A stretch of 64,000 nucleotides of DNA from JACRIM01 sp038042195 (GTDB lineage: Bacteria; Planctomycetota; Phycisphaerae; UBA1845; UTPLA1): assembly GCA_038042195.1 (NCBI GenBank), contig JBBTET010000008.1:1-64000 (forward strand). The letters run 5' to 3'. The notes under the pieces were generated by a model, which did not search any database, was not told where the DNA came from, and saw only the letters and a program-made list of their open reading frames with translations. Of this stretch, positions 28,138 to 36,604 are shown one piece after another. Position 1 is the stretch's first letter. The number at the start of each line of letters is the position of its first letter. The position numbers and the translations under genes are program-made.

Positions 28138-29190
28138 ATGTACCGCCGTAAGTCGAGTGCTTTTCTCCACGGCTTCGCGCTTTGCCTCGCCCTGCTCCCG
28201 TTCACGGCGGGGTGCGAAACGGCCCTTGACGTCATCAATGACGTGCTGGGGAACGGCACAGTTCCGCCGCTCAGCCTGGCCACACTCAAATCGATGCCTG
28301 ATTCCGACGGCGACGGAATCCCGGATGCCTTTGACGCCGCCCCCGACAACCCCGACGCCGATGGCGACGGAATTCTCGATGGACTCGACAACGACCTCGA
28401 CAACGACGGCGTCCTCAATTGGCTTGACCTCGATCAGCTCAACCAGGACGCCGACGGCGACGGCATTCCCGATCTTGTGGATGAAAACCCAACCGAGGCG
28501 GACGCCAACGGCAACGGCATTCCCGATGGTCAGGAAACCGATACTGACAACGACGGAATCATGGATGCCGACGATTCAGCGCCGACTGATTCCGACACCG
28601 ACGGCGACGGCATCCCCGACGGCTACGATTCAGACCCGGCAAACTCTGACACCAACGCCGACGGTATTCTCGACGGGTTCCAAACGGATACTGACGGTGA
28701 TTGCACCTTTGATGCCCTCGATCAATACCCGACCGAGCCCGACCACAACGCAAATTCAGTCCTCGACGGTCAGGAAACCGACTCCGACGAAGACGGCCTG
28801 GTGGATTGCAGCGACCCTGATCAGAACAACGTTGACACCGACAACGACGGGATTCCTGACGGCCTCGACACCGATCCGACCAACCCCGACGCCAACACAA
28901 ACGGCATTCCTGACGGCGACGAAACCGACTCCGACACCGACGGTCTCAACGATTCCGGCGACAGCTACCCCGACGATGACGACGCCAACGAAAACGGCGT
29001 CATCGACGGATCCGACCCCGATTACGACAACAATGCCAACTACGGTGCAGCCACCGACGGTGAAGTCATCGACATGGATGGCGACGGCATGCTCTTCGGC
29101 GTGGACCCGAACGACAACGATCCTGATACCGACAACGACGGGTTTCTCGACGGGCTTGATGCAAGCCCGACAGACCCGGCAGTGCATTGA
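28138..29190 (+). CDS. lipoprotein with thrombospondin type 3-like calcium repeats
   Basis: A 350-aa protein starting at ATG 28138 (AGGGGG upstream) with a lipoprotein signal (FALCLALLPFTAGC, lipid-bearing Cys). The rest is a chain of about ten Asp-rich repeats (DSDGDGIPDAFD, DADGDGILDGLDND, DTDNDGIPDGLDTDP) typical of TSP type 3 repeats that wrap around calcium. No catalytic domain. Probably an outer-surface, Ca-stiffened spacer or adhesion protein. Confidence 0.88.
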   Translation: MYRRKSSAFLHGFALCLALLPFTAGCETALDVINDVLGNGTVPPLSLATLKSMPDSDGDGIPDAFDAAPDNPDADGDGILDGLDNDLDNDGVLNWLDLDQLNQDADGDGIPDLVDENPTEADANGNGIPDGQETDTDNDGIMDADDSAPTDSDTDGDGIPDGYDSDPANSDTNADGILDGFQTDTDGDCTFDALDQYPTEPDHNANSVLDGQETDSDEDGLVDCSDPDQNNVDTDNDGIPDGLDTDPTNPDANTNGIPDGDETDSDTDGLNDSGDSYPDDDDANENGVIDGSDPDYDNNANYGAATDGEVIDMDGDGMLFGVDPNDNDPDTDNDGFLDGLDASPTDPAVH

Positions 29191-29238
29191 TAGCGGGTTG
29201 TGAGGTTCGATGTGATGGGGCGGGCCGACGGGTCCGCC

Positions 29239-29715
29239 CTATTTCTTGCGCTGGTAGGTGACGAACCGCAGTGGGGATTGCAACGTCTCGTCGACGACAT
29301 CCCACTCCTCGACAGTCCAACTCGGGAAGTGCGTATCCCCAACAAGCCCCTCGCGCTCCACCCACGTCATTATCATCTCATCCACGATCGGTAACGCTGC
29401 CCGAAACAACTCCGCGCCGCCGATGACAAACGCCTTCGCTTCGTTGCGCGAACGGCAAAGCTCCAACGCGGCGTCGAGCGATTGTACCACCTCGACCCCC
29501 ATCGCCGCGTACCCCTTCGTCCTAGACACGACGATGTTTCGCCGATCCGGCAGTGCCCTGCCGATGGACTCAAACGTCTTTCGCCCCATGAGGATCGCAT
29601 GCCCCGTCGTCGTCCGCTTGAAGTGCTTCAAGTCCTCCGGCTCGTGCCACGGCAAATGCCCGCCCTTGCCGATCAGGCCTTCGCGGGTCATGGCGACGAT
29701 AAGGATGGTCTTCAT
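29239..29715 (-). CDS. folA: dihydrofolate reductase
   Basis: Reduces dihydrofolate to tetrahydrofolate with NADPH. The 158-aa enzyme shows IVAMTREGLIGKGGHLPWHE, PEDLKHFKRTT, ILMGRKTFESIGRALPDRRN, VIGGAELFRAALP and the C-terminal strand WDVVDE. Complete. It is 31 bp downstream of thyA, whose product makes the dihydrofolate it recycles, so the two form a thymidylate operon. Confidence 0.96.
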   Translation of the reverse strand: MKTILIVAMTREGLIGKGGHLPWHEPEDLKHFKRTTTGHAILMGRKTFESIGRALPDRRNIVVSRTKGYAAMGVEVVQSLDAALELCRSRNEAKAFVIGGAELFRAALPIVDEMIMTWVEREGLVGDTHFPSWTVEEWDVVDETLQSPLRFVTYQRKK

Positions 29716-29746
29716 TTGTGGTCCTTATCCTCGACAACAACGAGCA

Positions 29747-30586
29747 TCACACCGCCACCTTGAACTTGATCCCTTCGTGGCAGTGATACCCCACGATCTC
29801 AAAATCCTCGAACGTCAACTCGTCGAAAGGCTTCTTCATGATCACCAGCCTCGGCAACGCAAACGGCTCGCGAGTCAACTGCTCCTTCAGCCCCGGCAGA
29901 TGATCGTACTCCGCCATCGACGACCCCGGCTGCGCCACGTAAATGTGCGCATCAACGATGGAATGCGCAAACATGCCCAGCCCCAGCCCCACCTCCTGCG
30001 CGATCATCTGCGTCAACGTCGCATAGGCCGCCATGTTGAACGGAATCCCCAGCGCGATGTCCCCGGACCGCTGGTGCAAATGACAATTCAGCTTCCCCTC
30101 GCTCACGTGAAACGCAAACGTATAGTGGCACGGCGGCAGCTTGCTGGTCAGTGCATTGCCCGGCTCCCAGGCCGTCACGACGAGGCGCCGACTGTTCGGA
30201 TCGCGCTTCAGGGCATCGATGACAAATCGAATCTGATCGACCTCGCGCACGCGCCACTCGCCATCGGTCCCGCGCGTCGCGCTGGGAAAGTGCCGCCAGT
30301 AGTGCCCATACGCCGTTTCCAGATTCCCGTCCGCATCGGCCCAGGCATCCCAAATCTTCGTGTGCTGTCGAAGATTGCGAATGTGATTCTCGCCCGACAG
30401 ATACCAGAGCAGCTCCCGCAGGATCGACGGCCAATGCATCTTCTTCGTCGTCAACAGCGGAAACCCGGCGGCAAGGTCCACGCGGTAGTGCGCCGAGAAA
30501 TAACTGATCGTGTCCACCCCCGTCCGCGAAGGCTTATGCACCCCCTCGGCCATCGTCCTGCGAATCAATTCGTGATAGACCTTCAT
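29747..30586 (-). CDS. thyA: thymidylate synthase (ThyA type)
   Basis: Methylates dUMP to dTMP using methylene-tetrahydrofolate. Start ATG 30586 has GGAGG 5 bases upstream; the longer frame is unlikely. 279 aa with ELLWYLSGENHIRNLRQ, the catalytic Cys in LPPCHYTF, the dUMP-binding HQRSGDIALGIPFN, and DAHIYVAQ. Slightly divergent from the commonest signature (RSGD in place of RSVD) but all key residues are present. Followed by folA. Confidence 0.96.
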   Translation of the reverse strand: MKVYHELIRRTMAEGVHKPSRTGVDTISYFSAHYRVDLAAGFPLLTTKKMHWPSILRELLWYLSGENHIRNLRQHTKIWDAWADADGNLETAYGHYWRHFPSATRGTDGEWRVREVDQIRFVIDALKRDPNSRRLVVTAWEPGNALTSKLPPCHYTFAFHVSEGKLNCHLHQRSGDIALGIPFNMAAYATLTQMIAQEVGLGLGMFAHSIVDAHIYVAQPGSSMAEYDHLPGLKEQLTREPFALPRLVIMKKPFDELTFEDFEIVGYHCHEGIKFKVAV

Positions 30587-30767
30587 GCGGATCCTCCGTG
30601 ACCAATCCAGTGTAGTCGCCCTATCGCACTCAACAACCAAGGACCGTCAGGTTCCTGTGATTTTCAGAAGGAACCTCCCCCTTATCCGCCGCGTACAATC
30701 CGTGACCGGCGTTCGATTCACGATGTATGTGGAACGAACCGACGGCATGGAGACACGGAAACGCTCG

Positions 30768-31100
30768 ATGAACATCTACCACATCTGGTGCAACCTCAAA
30801 GACGCTCACAAAGACCTCGAGTTCGCCCGCAATCTCGACGCCTACCTCGGCGCACTCAAGTCCGCCGGCAAGATCGCCTCCTTCCGCATGACCCGCCGCA
30901 AGCTCGGCTTCGGCCCCTCCGAACTCGGCGAGTTCCACGTCATGATCGAGGCCACCGACCTCGCCCAACTCGATGCCGCCTTCGAGACCATCGCCCCGCG
31001 CCAAGGCCCCATTGAAACAGCCCACGCCAAGGTCTACTCGATGGTCACCGACTTCCGCTCAGCGCTCTACCGCGACTTCCCCGATCCGCAGCGAGCCTGA
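30768..31100 (+). CDS. DUF6614 family protein
   Basis: A 110-aa protein that matches the pattern of DUF6614, a small family I know mainly from planctomycetes and proteobacteria: MNIYHIWCNLKD, LEFARNLDAYLGALKSAGKI, MTRRKLGFGPSELGEFHVMI and VTDFRSALYRDFPDP. Likely a dimeric alpha-beta (ferredoxin-like) fold. I used ATG 30768; an ATG seven codons earlier is possible. It is divergent from thyA. Function unknown. Confidence 0.8.
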   Translation: MNIYHIWCNLKDAHKDLEFARNLDAYLGALKSAGKIASFRMTRRKLGFGPSELGEFHVMIEATDLAQLDAAFETIAPRQGPIETAHAKVYSMVTDFRSALYRDFPDPQRA

Positions 31101-31144
31101 GTTCGCAACGCTCATCATGTCCGCAATACACCGCGCCAGCGGCG

Positions 31145-31153
31145 TGTTATAAT
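31145..31153 (+). promoter_or_regulatory. extended -10 promoter of hpd
   Basis: TGTTATAAT, a perfect extended -10 (TGnTATAAT), 45 bp before the hpd start in a short non-coding gap. There is no recognisable -35, as is common for extended -10 promoters. Confidence 0.5.
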
Positions 31154-31198
31154 CACCCCATCCGGTCCGCTTTCACGCGGACTCTACGAGGTGCATTC

Positions 31199-32323
31199 AT
31201 GACGACCGCCACCGCCACCCAACCTCACGCCGCCGCACAGGACTTTCTCCCCATCGACGCCATCGACCACGTCGAGTTCTACGTCGGCAACGCCCAGCAG
31301 GCCGCACAGTACTACCGACACGTCTTCGGCTTCAACATCATCGCCTATCGCGGCCTTGAGACCGGCTCGCGCGACGTGGCCAGTTATGTCCTCGAACAGG
31401 GCCAGATTCGCTTCGTCTTCAGCACCGCACTCTCACCCGACCATGAGATCGCCCGCCACTGCGCCCTTCACGGCGACGGCGTGAAGGTCATCGCCTTCCG
31501 TGTGCCCGACGTCGACAAGTCCGTCGTCGAGACCAAACATCGTGGCGCGACCGTCGTCGAGCCGTCACAGGCGATTGAGGACAAGACGGGCGTGCTAAAG
31601 CGCGGCGCGATCCGCACCTATGGCGAAACGCTTCATGCCTTCATCGACCGCTCACGTTACAAAGGCGTCTTCGCCCCCGGCTTTGAACCGCTCAACATGC
31701 CCGCGAAGTGCAACCCCGGCCTCGCCGCCGTCGATCACATGGTCGGTAACGTCGAACTCGGCGCGATGAACCACTGGGTCGATTACTACAAAAACGTCCT
31801 CGGCTTCGAGCAGTTGCAACACTTTTCCGACAAGGACATCAGCACCGAATACTCCGCGCTCATGTCGAAAGTCATGCAAAACGGCACAGGCAAAGTGAAG
31901 TTCCCCATCAACGAACCGGCCGAGGGAAAGCGAAAGAGCCAGATCGAGGAGTATCTCGATTTCTACCGTGGTGCAGGCGTGCAACACGTCGCCTTGAACA
32001 CAAAAGACATCGTCCACGCTGTCCGCACGTTGCGCGACAACGGCATGGGGTTCCTCCGTGTCCCCGATACGTACTACGACCTTTTGCCCGGCCGCGTGGG
32101 CAAGATCGACGAAGACATTAAGGTCATCAAGGAACTCGGCATCCTCGTGGACCGCGACGAGGACGGCTATCTGTTACAAATCTTCACCAAGCCCGTCGAA
32201 GACCGCCCCACCCTCTTCTACGAAATCATCGAGCGCCACGGCAGCCGCGGCTTCGGCGTCGGCAACTTCAAGGCCCTCTTCGTCAGCATCGAAGAAGAGC
32301 AGAAGAAACGCGGGACGCTGTAG
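31199..32323 (+). CDS. hpd: 4-hydroxyphenylpyruvate dioxygenase
   Basis: Non-haem iron dioxygenase that turns 4-hydroxyphenylpyruvate into homogentisate in tyrosine breakdown. The 374-aa protein has two VOC domains; the iron ligands appear as His in AAVDHMVGNV, His in GVQHVALNT and Glu in LFYEIIERHG, with the C-terminal GSRGFGVGNFKALF helix that gates the active site. Complete. It has its own extended -10 promoter and no homogentisate pathway genes nearby. Confidence 0.96.
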   Translation: MTTATATQPHAAAQDFLPIDAIDHVEFYVGNAQQAAQYYRHVFGFNIIAYRGLETGSRDVASYVLEQGQIRFVFSTALSPDHEIARHCALHGDGVKVIAFRVPDVDKSVVETKHRGATVVEPSQAIEDKTGVLKRGAIRTYGETLHAFIDRSRYKGVFAPGFEPLNMPAKCNPGLAAVDHMVGNVELGAMNHWVDYYKNVLGFEQLQHFSDKDISTEYSALMSKVMQNGTGKVKFPINEPAEGKRKSQIEEYLDFYRGAGVQHVALNTKDIVHAVRTLRDNGMGFLRVPDTYYDLLPGRVGKIDEDIKVIKELGILVDRDEDGYLLQIFTKPVEDRPTLFYEIIERHGSRGFGVGNFKALFVSIEEEQKKRGTL

Positions 32324-32361
32324 CACAACAATTCGCTGGCCCACGGCTCTGCGCGGTGATG

Positions 32362-33252
32362 TCACCCCTTCGATTGATTCTCGCGCCGATACTGCTCCGC
32401 ATCGTGATTCCGCCGCTCCGTCTCCGCCAGTATACGGCGTTCCTTCACTTTCGTAAGTTGCTCTAGCGCTTCGAGATACTCGCGCCGCGTCTGTTCAATA
32501 AGAACTGTGTTGTACTTGACGGCCTTTTGCGCCCGCTCCTTGGCCGCGCGCTCCGATGCCATCACAAGCTGCGCCTGCGCCTCTATCACCAATCGGTGAT
32601 TCGGTTCGTATCGGTCCTTCATTGCCCGCAGCGATTCGTCAGTCTGCTGAACCCGCTGATCAAGTTGACTAATAATCGGGTCACCGTTGAGTAGAATCTG
32701 CAACTCCGGCGTCACCGGCATGTCTTCCGGATTCTTGTCCTGTACCGCCTCAAACTGCGCACGCTTGCCATCCGTGTCGAGCGACAATTCCGTTTCAATC
32801 GCCTTCAGTGTTGCGATGGTCGATTCCATTTCGCTCGACCGCTCCGTGAAGGCCACTTGCGCTTTCGAGTTACAGGCGTGTCCACTAGCCTCTGCCTTCT
32901 GCTCATTCTCCGCTACTATCCGCCGAGCCTTCACCTTCTTGAGTTGTTCCTCAGCCTCGAGAATCTTGCGCTCGCGGCTCTCAATTACCTGCACCTCTTG
33001 CGGCTTCAACCTCCTTGCCTCTTCATACTCGGCGCGCTTGCCATCCAGATCGAGCGACAATTCCATCTCAATCGCCTTCAGCGTGGCGACGGTCTCATTG
33101 TCATGCTGCTCGGAATCGCTCTTCGCCGCGTCCACCACCTGCGAATCCACAGCCTTCGCCGGGCAGCACGCCGCCTCCTTCTGCACAGGCTTCGCACAAG
33201 CCCCCACCAGAAACATGCCGATCAATCCAACCCAAACCGTGGCCTGACGCAT
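32362..33252 (-). CDS. coiled-coil lipoprotein with Wzc/GumC-like segment
   Basis: Start ATG 33252 has AAGGAG six bases upstream and opens a lipoprotein signal (MRQATVWVGLIGMFLVGAC). The 296-aa protein is nearly all charged coiled coil. Two segments repeat one another (VATLKAIEMELSLDLDGKRA and IATLKAIETELSLDTDGKRA), showing internal duplication. The stretch GDPIISQLDQRVQQTDESLR then MKDRYEPNHRLV resembles the periplasmic coiled coil of Wzc/GumC chain-length proteins, without their membrane helices or kinase. Role unknown, perhaps envelope spacing. Confidence 0.7.
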   Translation of the reverse strand: MRQATVWVGLIGMFLVGACAKPVQKEAACCPAKAVDSQVVDAAKSDSEQHDNETVATLKAIEMELSLDLDGKRAEYEEARRLKPQEVQVIESRERKILEAEEQLKKVKARRIVAENEQKAEASGHACNSKAQVAFTERSSEMESTIATLKAIETELSLDTDGKRAQFEAVQDKNPEDMPVTPELQILLNGDPIISQLDQRVQQTDESLRAMKDRYEPNHRLVIEAQAQLVMASERAAKERAQKAVKYNTVLIEQTRREYLEALEQLTKVKERRILAETERRNHDAEQYRRENQSKG

Positions 33253-33460
33253 GGCGATCTCCTTGTTCATGAATACACATAGCCCAGAAGCCCTTACTAC
33301 GCCCCACCCATCATATCGGTTCAATCACCCCGGTTTCCCTTCATGGATCATCAATGTCTCACCCCCCGGCAAACACCCCGCCTTGCCAGCCCCCCGCCGC
33401 ACGGGTACTGTCCCCCCACAATTCACCTTCGCCAGCGCCTCAACCGGAGCATGATTCCGC

Positions 33461-35083
33461 ATGAGCCAATCAAAAGAACAATGGGGCAGCCGACTCGGCA
33501 TCATCCTCGCGGTGGCCGGTTCGGCCGTCGGACTGGGTAACTTCCTTCGCTTCCCCGGCCTCGCCGCCCAAAACGGCGGCGGCGCATTCATGATCCCGTA
33601 CTTCTGCGCCCTCCTTTTCCTCGGTATCCCCATCTGCTGGGCCGAGTGGACCATGGGCAAGTACGGCGGACAATTCGGCTTCAATTCCTGCCCCGCCATC
33701 TTCGGCGTATTGGGCCGACGACCAATCTGGCGTTACTTGGGTGTGTTGGGCCTCGTGATCCCTGTCGTCATCTACATGTACTATGTTTACATCGAGTCGT
33801 GGTGCCTTCAGTACTCGTTCAACTACCTGTTCGGTTCAATCAATCTTGGAGACGACCCCACCAAGTACGTCGAGCGAAGTGCGTCATTCTTCACATCGGT
33901 AACAGGAGATGATGCCGACGGCGTCATGCTCGGAAGTTCACTGCATCAAAGCGTCATCTTTTGGGCCATCACGTTTGCAGTCAATTTCTACTTCATCTAT
34001 CGAGGCCTCTCGAAAGGCATCGAGGCCTTCTGCACCTGGGCCATGCCCATCATGGGCATTGCGGCCATTGTCGTGCTGGTGCGCGTGCTGACACTCGGCA
34101 CGCCCAACCCCGAATTGCCGAATCAAAACGTCATGAACGGCCTCGGCTTCATGTGGAACCCCAAGCCCAAGGTCGAGGGCGGATCCTGGTGGCAGCCGCT
34201 GTTGAACGCCGACGTCTGGATGGCCGCGGCCGGACAGATTTTCTTCACGCTCTCCGTCGGCTTCGGCGTCATCATCAACTATGCCAGTTACCTCAAGCGC
34301 AAAGACGACGTGGTCCTGTCGGGCCTTACTGCGTCGGCCACAAATGAGTTTTTTGAAGTCTGCCTCGGCGGGCTCATCACGATCCCCGCTGCGTTCGTCT
34401 TTTTGGGGGCCATCGGAACGCAGGGAAGCTCCTTCCAGGTCGGCTTCAAAACACTTCCGGTGGTATTCCAGTACATGCCAGGCGGGCGATTTTTCGGGGC
34501 ACTCTGGTTCTTCATGCTCTTTCTCGCGGCGATCACCAGTTCGCTCTCGATGCTGCAACCCGCCATCGCGTTTTTGGAGGAAGGCTTGAAGATCGGGCGC
34601 AAGGCCTCGGTCGCGCTGCTCGGATTGGTCACTGCACTGGGGTCGTTCTTCGTGATTTGGTTCAGCAAGGGCCTGGCCGCCCTGGACACGATGGACTTCT
34701 GGGTCGGCACGGCCATGATCTTCGTCCTGGCGATGGTGCAGGTCTTCCTCTTCTCATGGTCGTTTGGAGTCAAGAAGGGTGTTCGGTTTGCCCACATCGG
34801 CGCGGAGATGAAGCTCCCCCGCTGGTTCCCGTTCGTGATCAAATACGTTACGCCGACCTACCTGACCGTTGTGTTCGTAATGTGGTGTACGAACAATCTC
34901 GGCGGTTATCTGAGCCAACTCAAGCAGGGAGGCGTGCCGCTCCTCTCGGTCTATGTGATCGCAACCGTGGTGGTGTTCTTCCTGATTCTGATCAAGATCG
35001 CCGGACCTCGTTGGGGTGCCGAATCGAAAGACACCTCGACGGACACTAACGCATTCCCAGTCATCGCGGAGGCTAAATCATGA
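33461..35083 (+). CDS. sodium-dependent transporter of the NSS (SNF) family
   Basis: A Na+-coupled symporter with about 12 membrane helices (540 aa). The first helix has the unwound Na+/substrate-binding motif GSAVGLGNFLRFPGLAAQNG; other helices match NSS order. It overlaps the next small gene by 4 bp (ATGA). That partner resembles MetS, the small subunit of the methionine/alanine transporter MetPS, so an amino acid is the likely substrate, though not proven. Confidence 0.93.
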   Translation: MSQSKEQWGSRLGIILAVAGSAVGLGNFLRFPGLAAQNGGGAFMIPYFCALLFLGIPICWAEWTMGKYGGQFGFNSCPAIFGVLGRRPIWRYLGVLGLVIPVVIYMYYVYIESWCLQYSFNYLFGSINLGDDPTKYVERSASFFTSVTGDDADGVMLGSSLHQSVIFWAITFAVNFYFIYRGLSKGIEAFCTWAMPIMGIAAIVVLVRVLTLGTPNPELPNQNVMNGLGFMWNPKPKVEGGSWWQPLLNADVWMAAAGQIFFTLSVGFGVIINYASYLKRKDDVVLSGLTASATNEFFEVCLGGLITIPAAFVFLGAIGTQGSSFQVGFKTLPVVFQYMPGGRFFGALWFFMLFLAAITSSLSMLQPAIAFLEEGLKIGRKASVALLGLVTALGSFFVIWFSKGLAALDTMDFWVGTAMIFVLAMVQVFLFSWSFGVKKGVRFAHIGAEMKLPRWFPFVIKYVTPTYLTVVFVMWCTNNLGGYLSQLKQGGVPLLSVYVIATVVVFFLILIKIAGPRWGAESKDTSTDTNAFPVIAEAKS

Positions 35084-35232
35084 CGCTCGGCGGATGGATT
35101 TTCATGCTCAGCTCCGTGGGATTTGTGCTCTGGCTCCTGACGTGGTGCTTCTACAAGGTGCTCACCCACCCAGGTGCCGCCAAGCACATGCACGCACCGC
35201 TCGACATCGACACCCACGATCAAAACACCTGA
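35080..35232 (+). CDS. MetS-like small subunit of NSS transporter
   Basis: A 50-aa protein starting at ATG 35080, overlapping the transporter stop as ATGA, so translation is coupled. It is one membrane helix (GWIFMLSSVGFVLWLLTWCF) followed by a short polar tail rich in His (GAAKHMHAPLDIDTHD). Position, size and shape match the tiny second subunit (MetS type) needed by some bacterial NSS transporters. The sequence is too short for firm homology. Confidence 0.75.
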   Translation: MTLGGWIFMLSSVGFVLWLLTWCFYKVLTHPGAAKHMHAPLDIDTHDQNT

Positions 35233-35243
35233 TCCATCGGCGC

Positions 35244-36467
35244 TCACGGCCCCAGCAGCACCTTCACAAACGGCCCCACGTCGCGCCCGTTCACCAGCCC
35301 ATCCTCGTTGCAATCCGCCGCGCAGAGCTGCGCCGCCGTGGCGAATCCCGGCTGCAACACCGTCGTCACGAACGACGCGATGTCCGCCGTCGTCCACACG
35401 CCATCGACATTCATGTCCGCCAATTCGCACTTGCGAAACCACGGTGTCGCCGCTTTGTCCGTCAGCATGAAATTGCGAAGCATCGTGCCGACCTTTTGCT
35501 CGCCGGTCATCGATGGGTGTGTGCCGTCCGCGTCCAGATTCGTGCAGATATAGGTCAGCCCGTCGCTTCGCGGCATCGTCCCGTCGGCCCACAAATACGG
35601 CCCCCACGCCACCCACGGCACCACGGTGTTGTAGTTCATGTCGCCCGCGATTGGATCAACCGGCCCGCCGCTCATCTGGTTGATCTGGGCCTCGATGAGC
35701 CACTTCATGCTGAAGCCGGATTCGTAGGAATACGGCTCCGGATTGAGCGCGCTCACCGTCGGAATCGGATAACCCGCATAACCGGCATAGATGCGCGACG
35801 AGACAAACGCGACCGTCGCATTCGGATATCGAATCTTCGCGGCGCGAAGGATGTTGGCCGTGGCAGCCTCCAACAGATACGCATCGGCCCCCGCATTGGG
35901 CAGCTTCACCGTCGGCCCCGGATTCGCCACCTTGATCCACAGCGCCCACACGTCAGCCTCGACGTGCCCTTGCGGTGCGAGCACGTTGTCCCGCACGCGG
36001 TCATAGTTCGGATCGGTTGGGCTGTCCCATGTCGCCGCCGCCTGCCCGCCGAGCGCACCATTCACCATCCGAAGCTGCGCCGTGTTGACCCGCGAATCCA
36101 CCGCCGACTGCCCCATGAAGGTCCACGCATCGCACGGCAGCCCGCCCCCCGCCGAACAGTATTCCTGCGTCGTGTTCGACATCCCGATGGAGAGCAGCAC
36201 GTATTTCGGCAGAGTTCGAATCGCCAGCGCCCGCGCACGGCCGACCGCTCCGTGAGCTGCGGGAATCAGATTCGCTCCGCCGGGATAAAGCCCACCCTGA
36301 AACGGGGTCCCGCTGGGGCTGTAGAACCCCGCGCCAAGATTATTGATCGGCGTGAACCCGACGCTGGTCACCGTGCAATCCGACGCAAATGAACGGTTGA
36401 TCTGCGAACAGGCGAGCCAGATTGAAATGAGAACAACGAGTCGAACGACATGGGTGCGATGAATCAT
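35244..36467 (-). CDS. secreted SGNH-hydrolase-like protein with dockerin-like EF-hand tail
   Basis: Start ATG 36467 opens a signal peptide (HVVRLVVLISIWLACS to FASD). 407 aa. The body has features of SGNH/GDSL hydrolases: LLSIGMSNTTQ (block I Ser), VNGALGGQAAATWD, and DADGTHPSMTGEQKVG near the end (block V Asp-His). The C-terminus has two dockerin-like calcium loops (DMNVDGVWTTADIASFV, DCNEDGLVNGRDVGPFVKVL), the planctomycete pattern also found at 19610. Possibly an esterase for polysaccharides; substrate unknown. Confidence 0.7.
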   Translation of the reverse strand: MIHRTHVVRLVVLISIWLACSQINRSFASDCTVTSVGFTPINNLGAGFYSPSGTPFQGGLYPGGANLIPAAHGAVGRARALAIRTLPKYVLLSIGMSNTTQEYCSAGGGLPCDAWTFMGQSAVDSRVNTAQLRMVNGALGGQAAATWDSPTDPNYDRVRDNVLAPQGHVEADVWALWIKVANPGPTVKLPNAGADAYLLEAATANILRAAKIRYPNATVAFVSSRIYAGYAGYPIPTVSALNPEPYSYESGFSMKWLIEAQINQMSGGPVDPIAGDMNYNTVVPWVAWGPYLWADGTMPRSDGLTYICTNLDADGTHPSMTGEQKVGTMLRNFMLTDKAATPWFRKCELADMNVDGVWTTADIASFVTTVLQPGFATAAQLCAADCNEDGLVNGRDVGPFVKVLLGP

Positions 36468-36604
36468 GATCCCTTTCCTCCGATGCTGGTATTGTACCGG
36501 GACACTAGGCGAACCAATGGCCAAACGCCGCTTATGGGCCGGTATTTCGTCCGTTTGAGTGGGGGCGGGGGCGGCGTAGAATCGACCCAAGACAAGGGTG
36601 ATCG

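Noticed and set aside
29258..30601. 447-codon plus-strand frame opposite folA and thyA
   Set aside because: Covers two real genes in reverse; composition is that of an antisense shadow.
35016..36392. 458-codon plus-strand frame across the SGNH-like gene
   Set aside because: Mostly antisense of the secreted protein at 35244-36467 and Arg/His/Pro-rich; typical shadow in GC-rich DNA.
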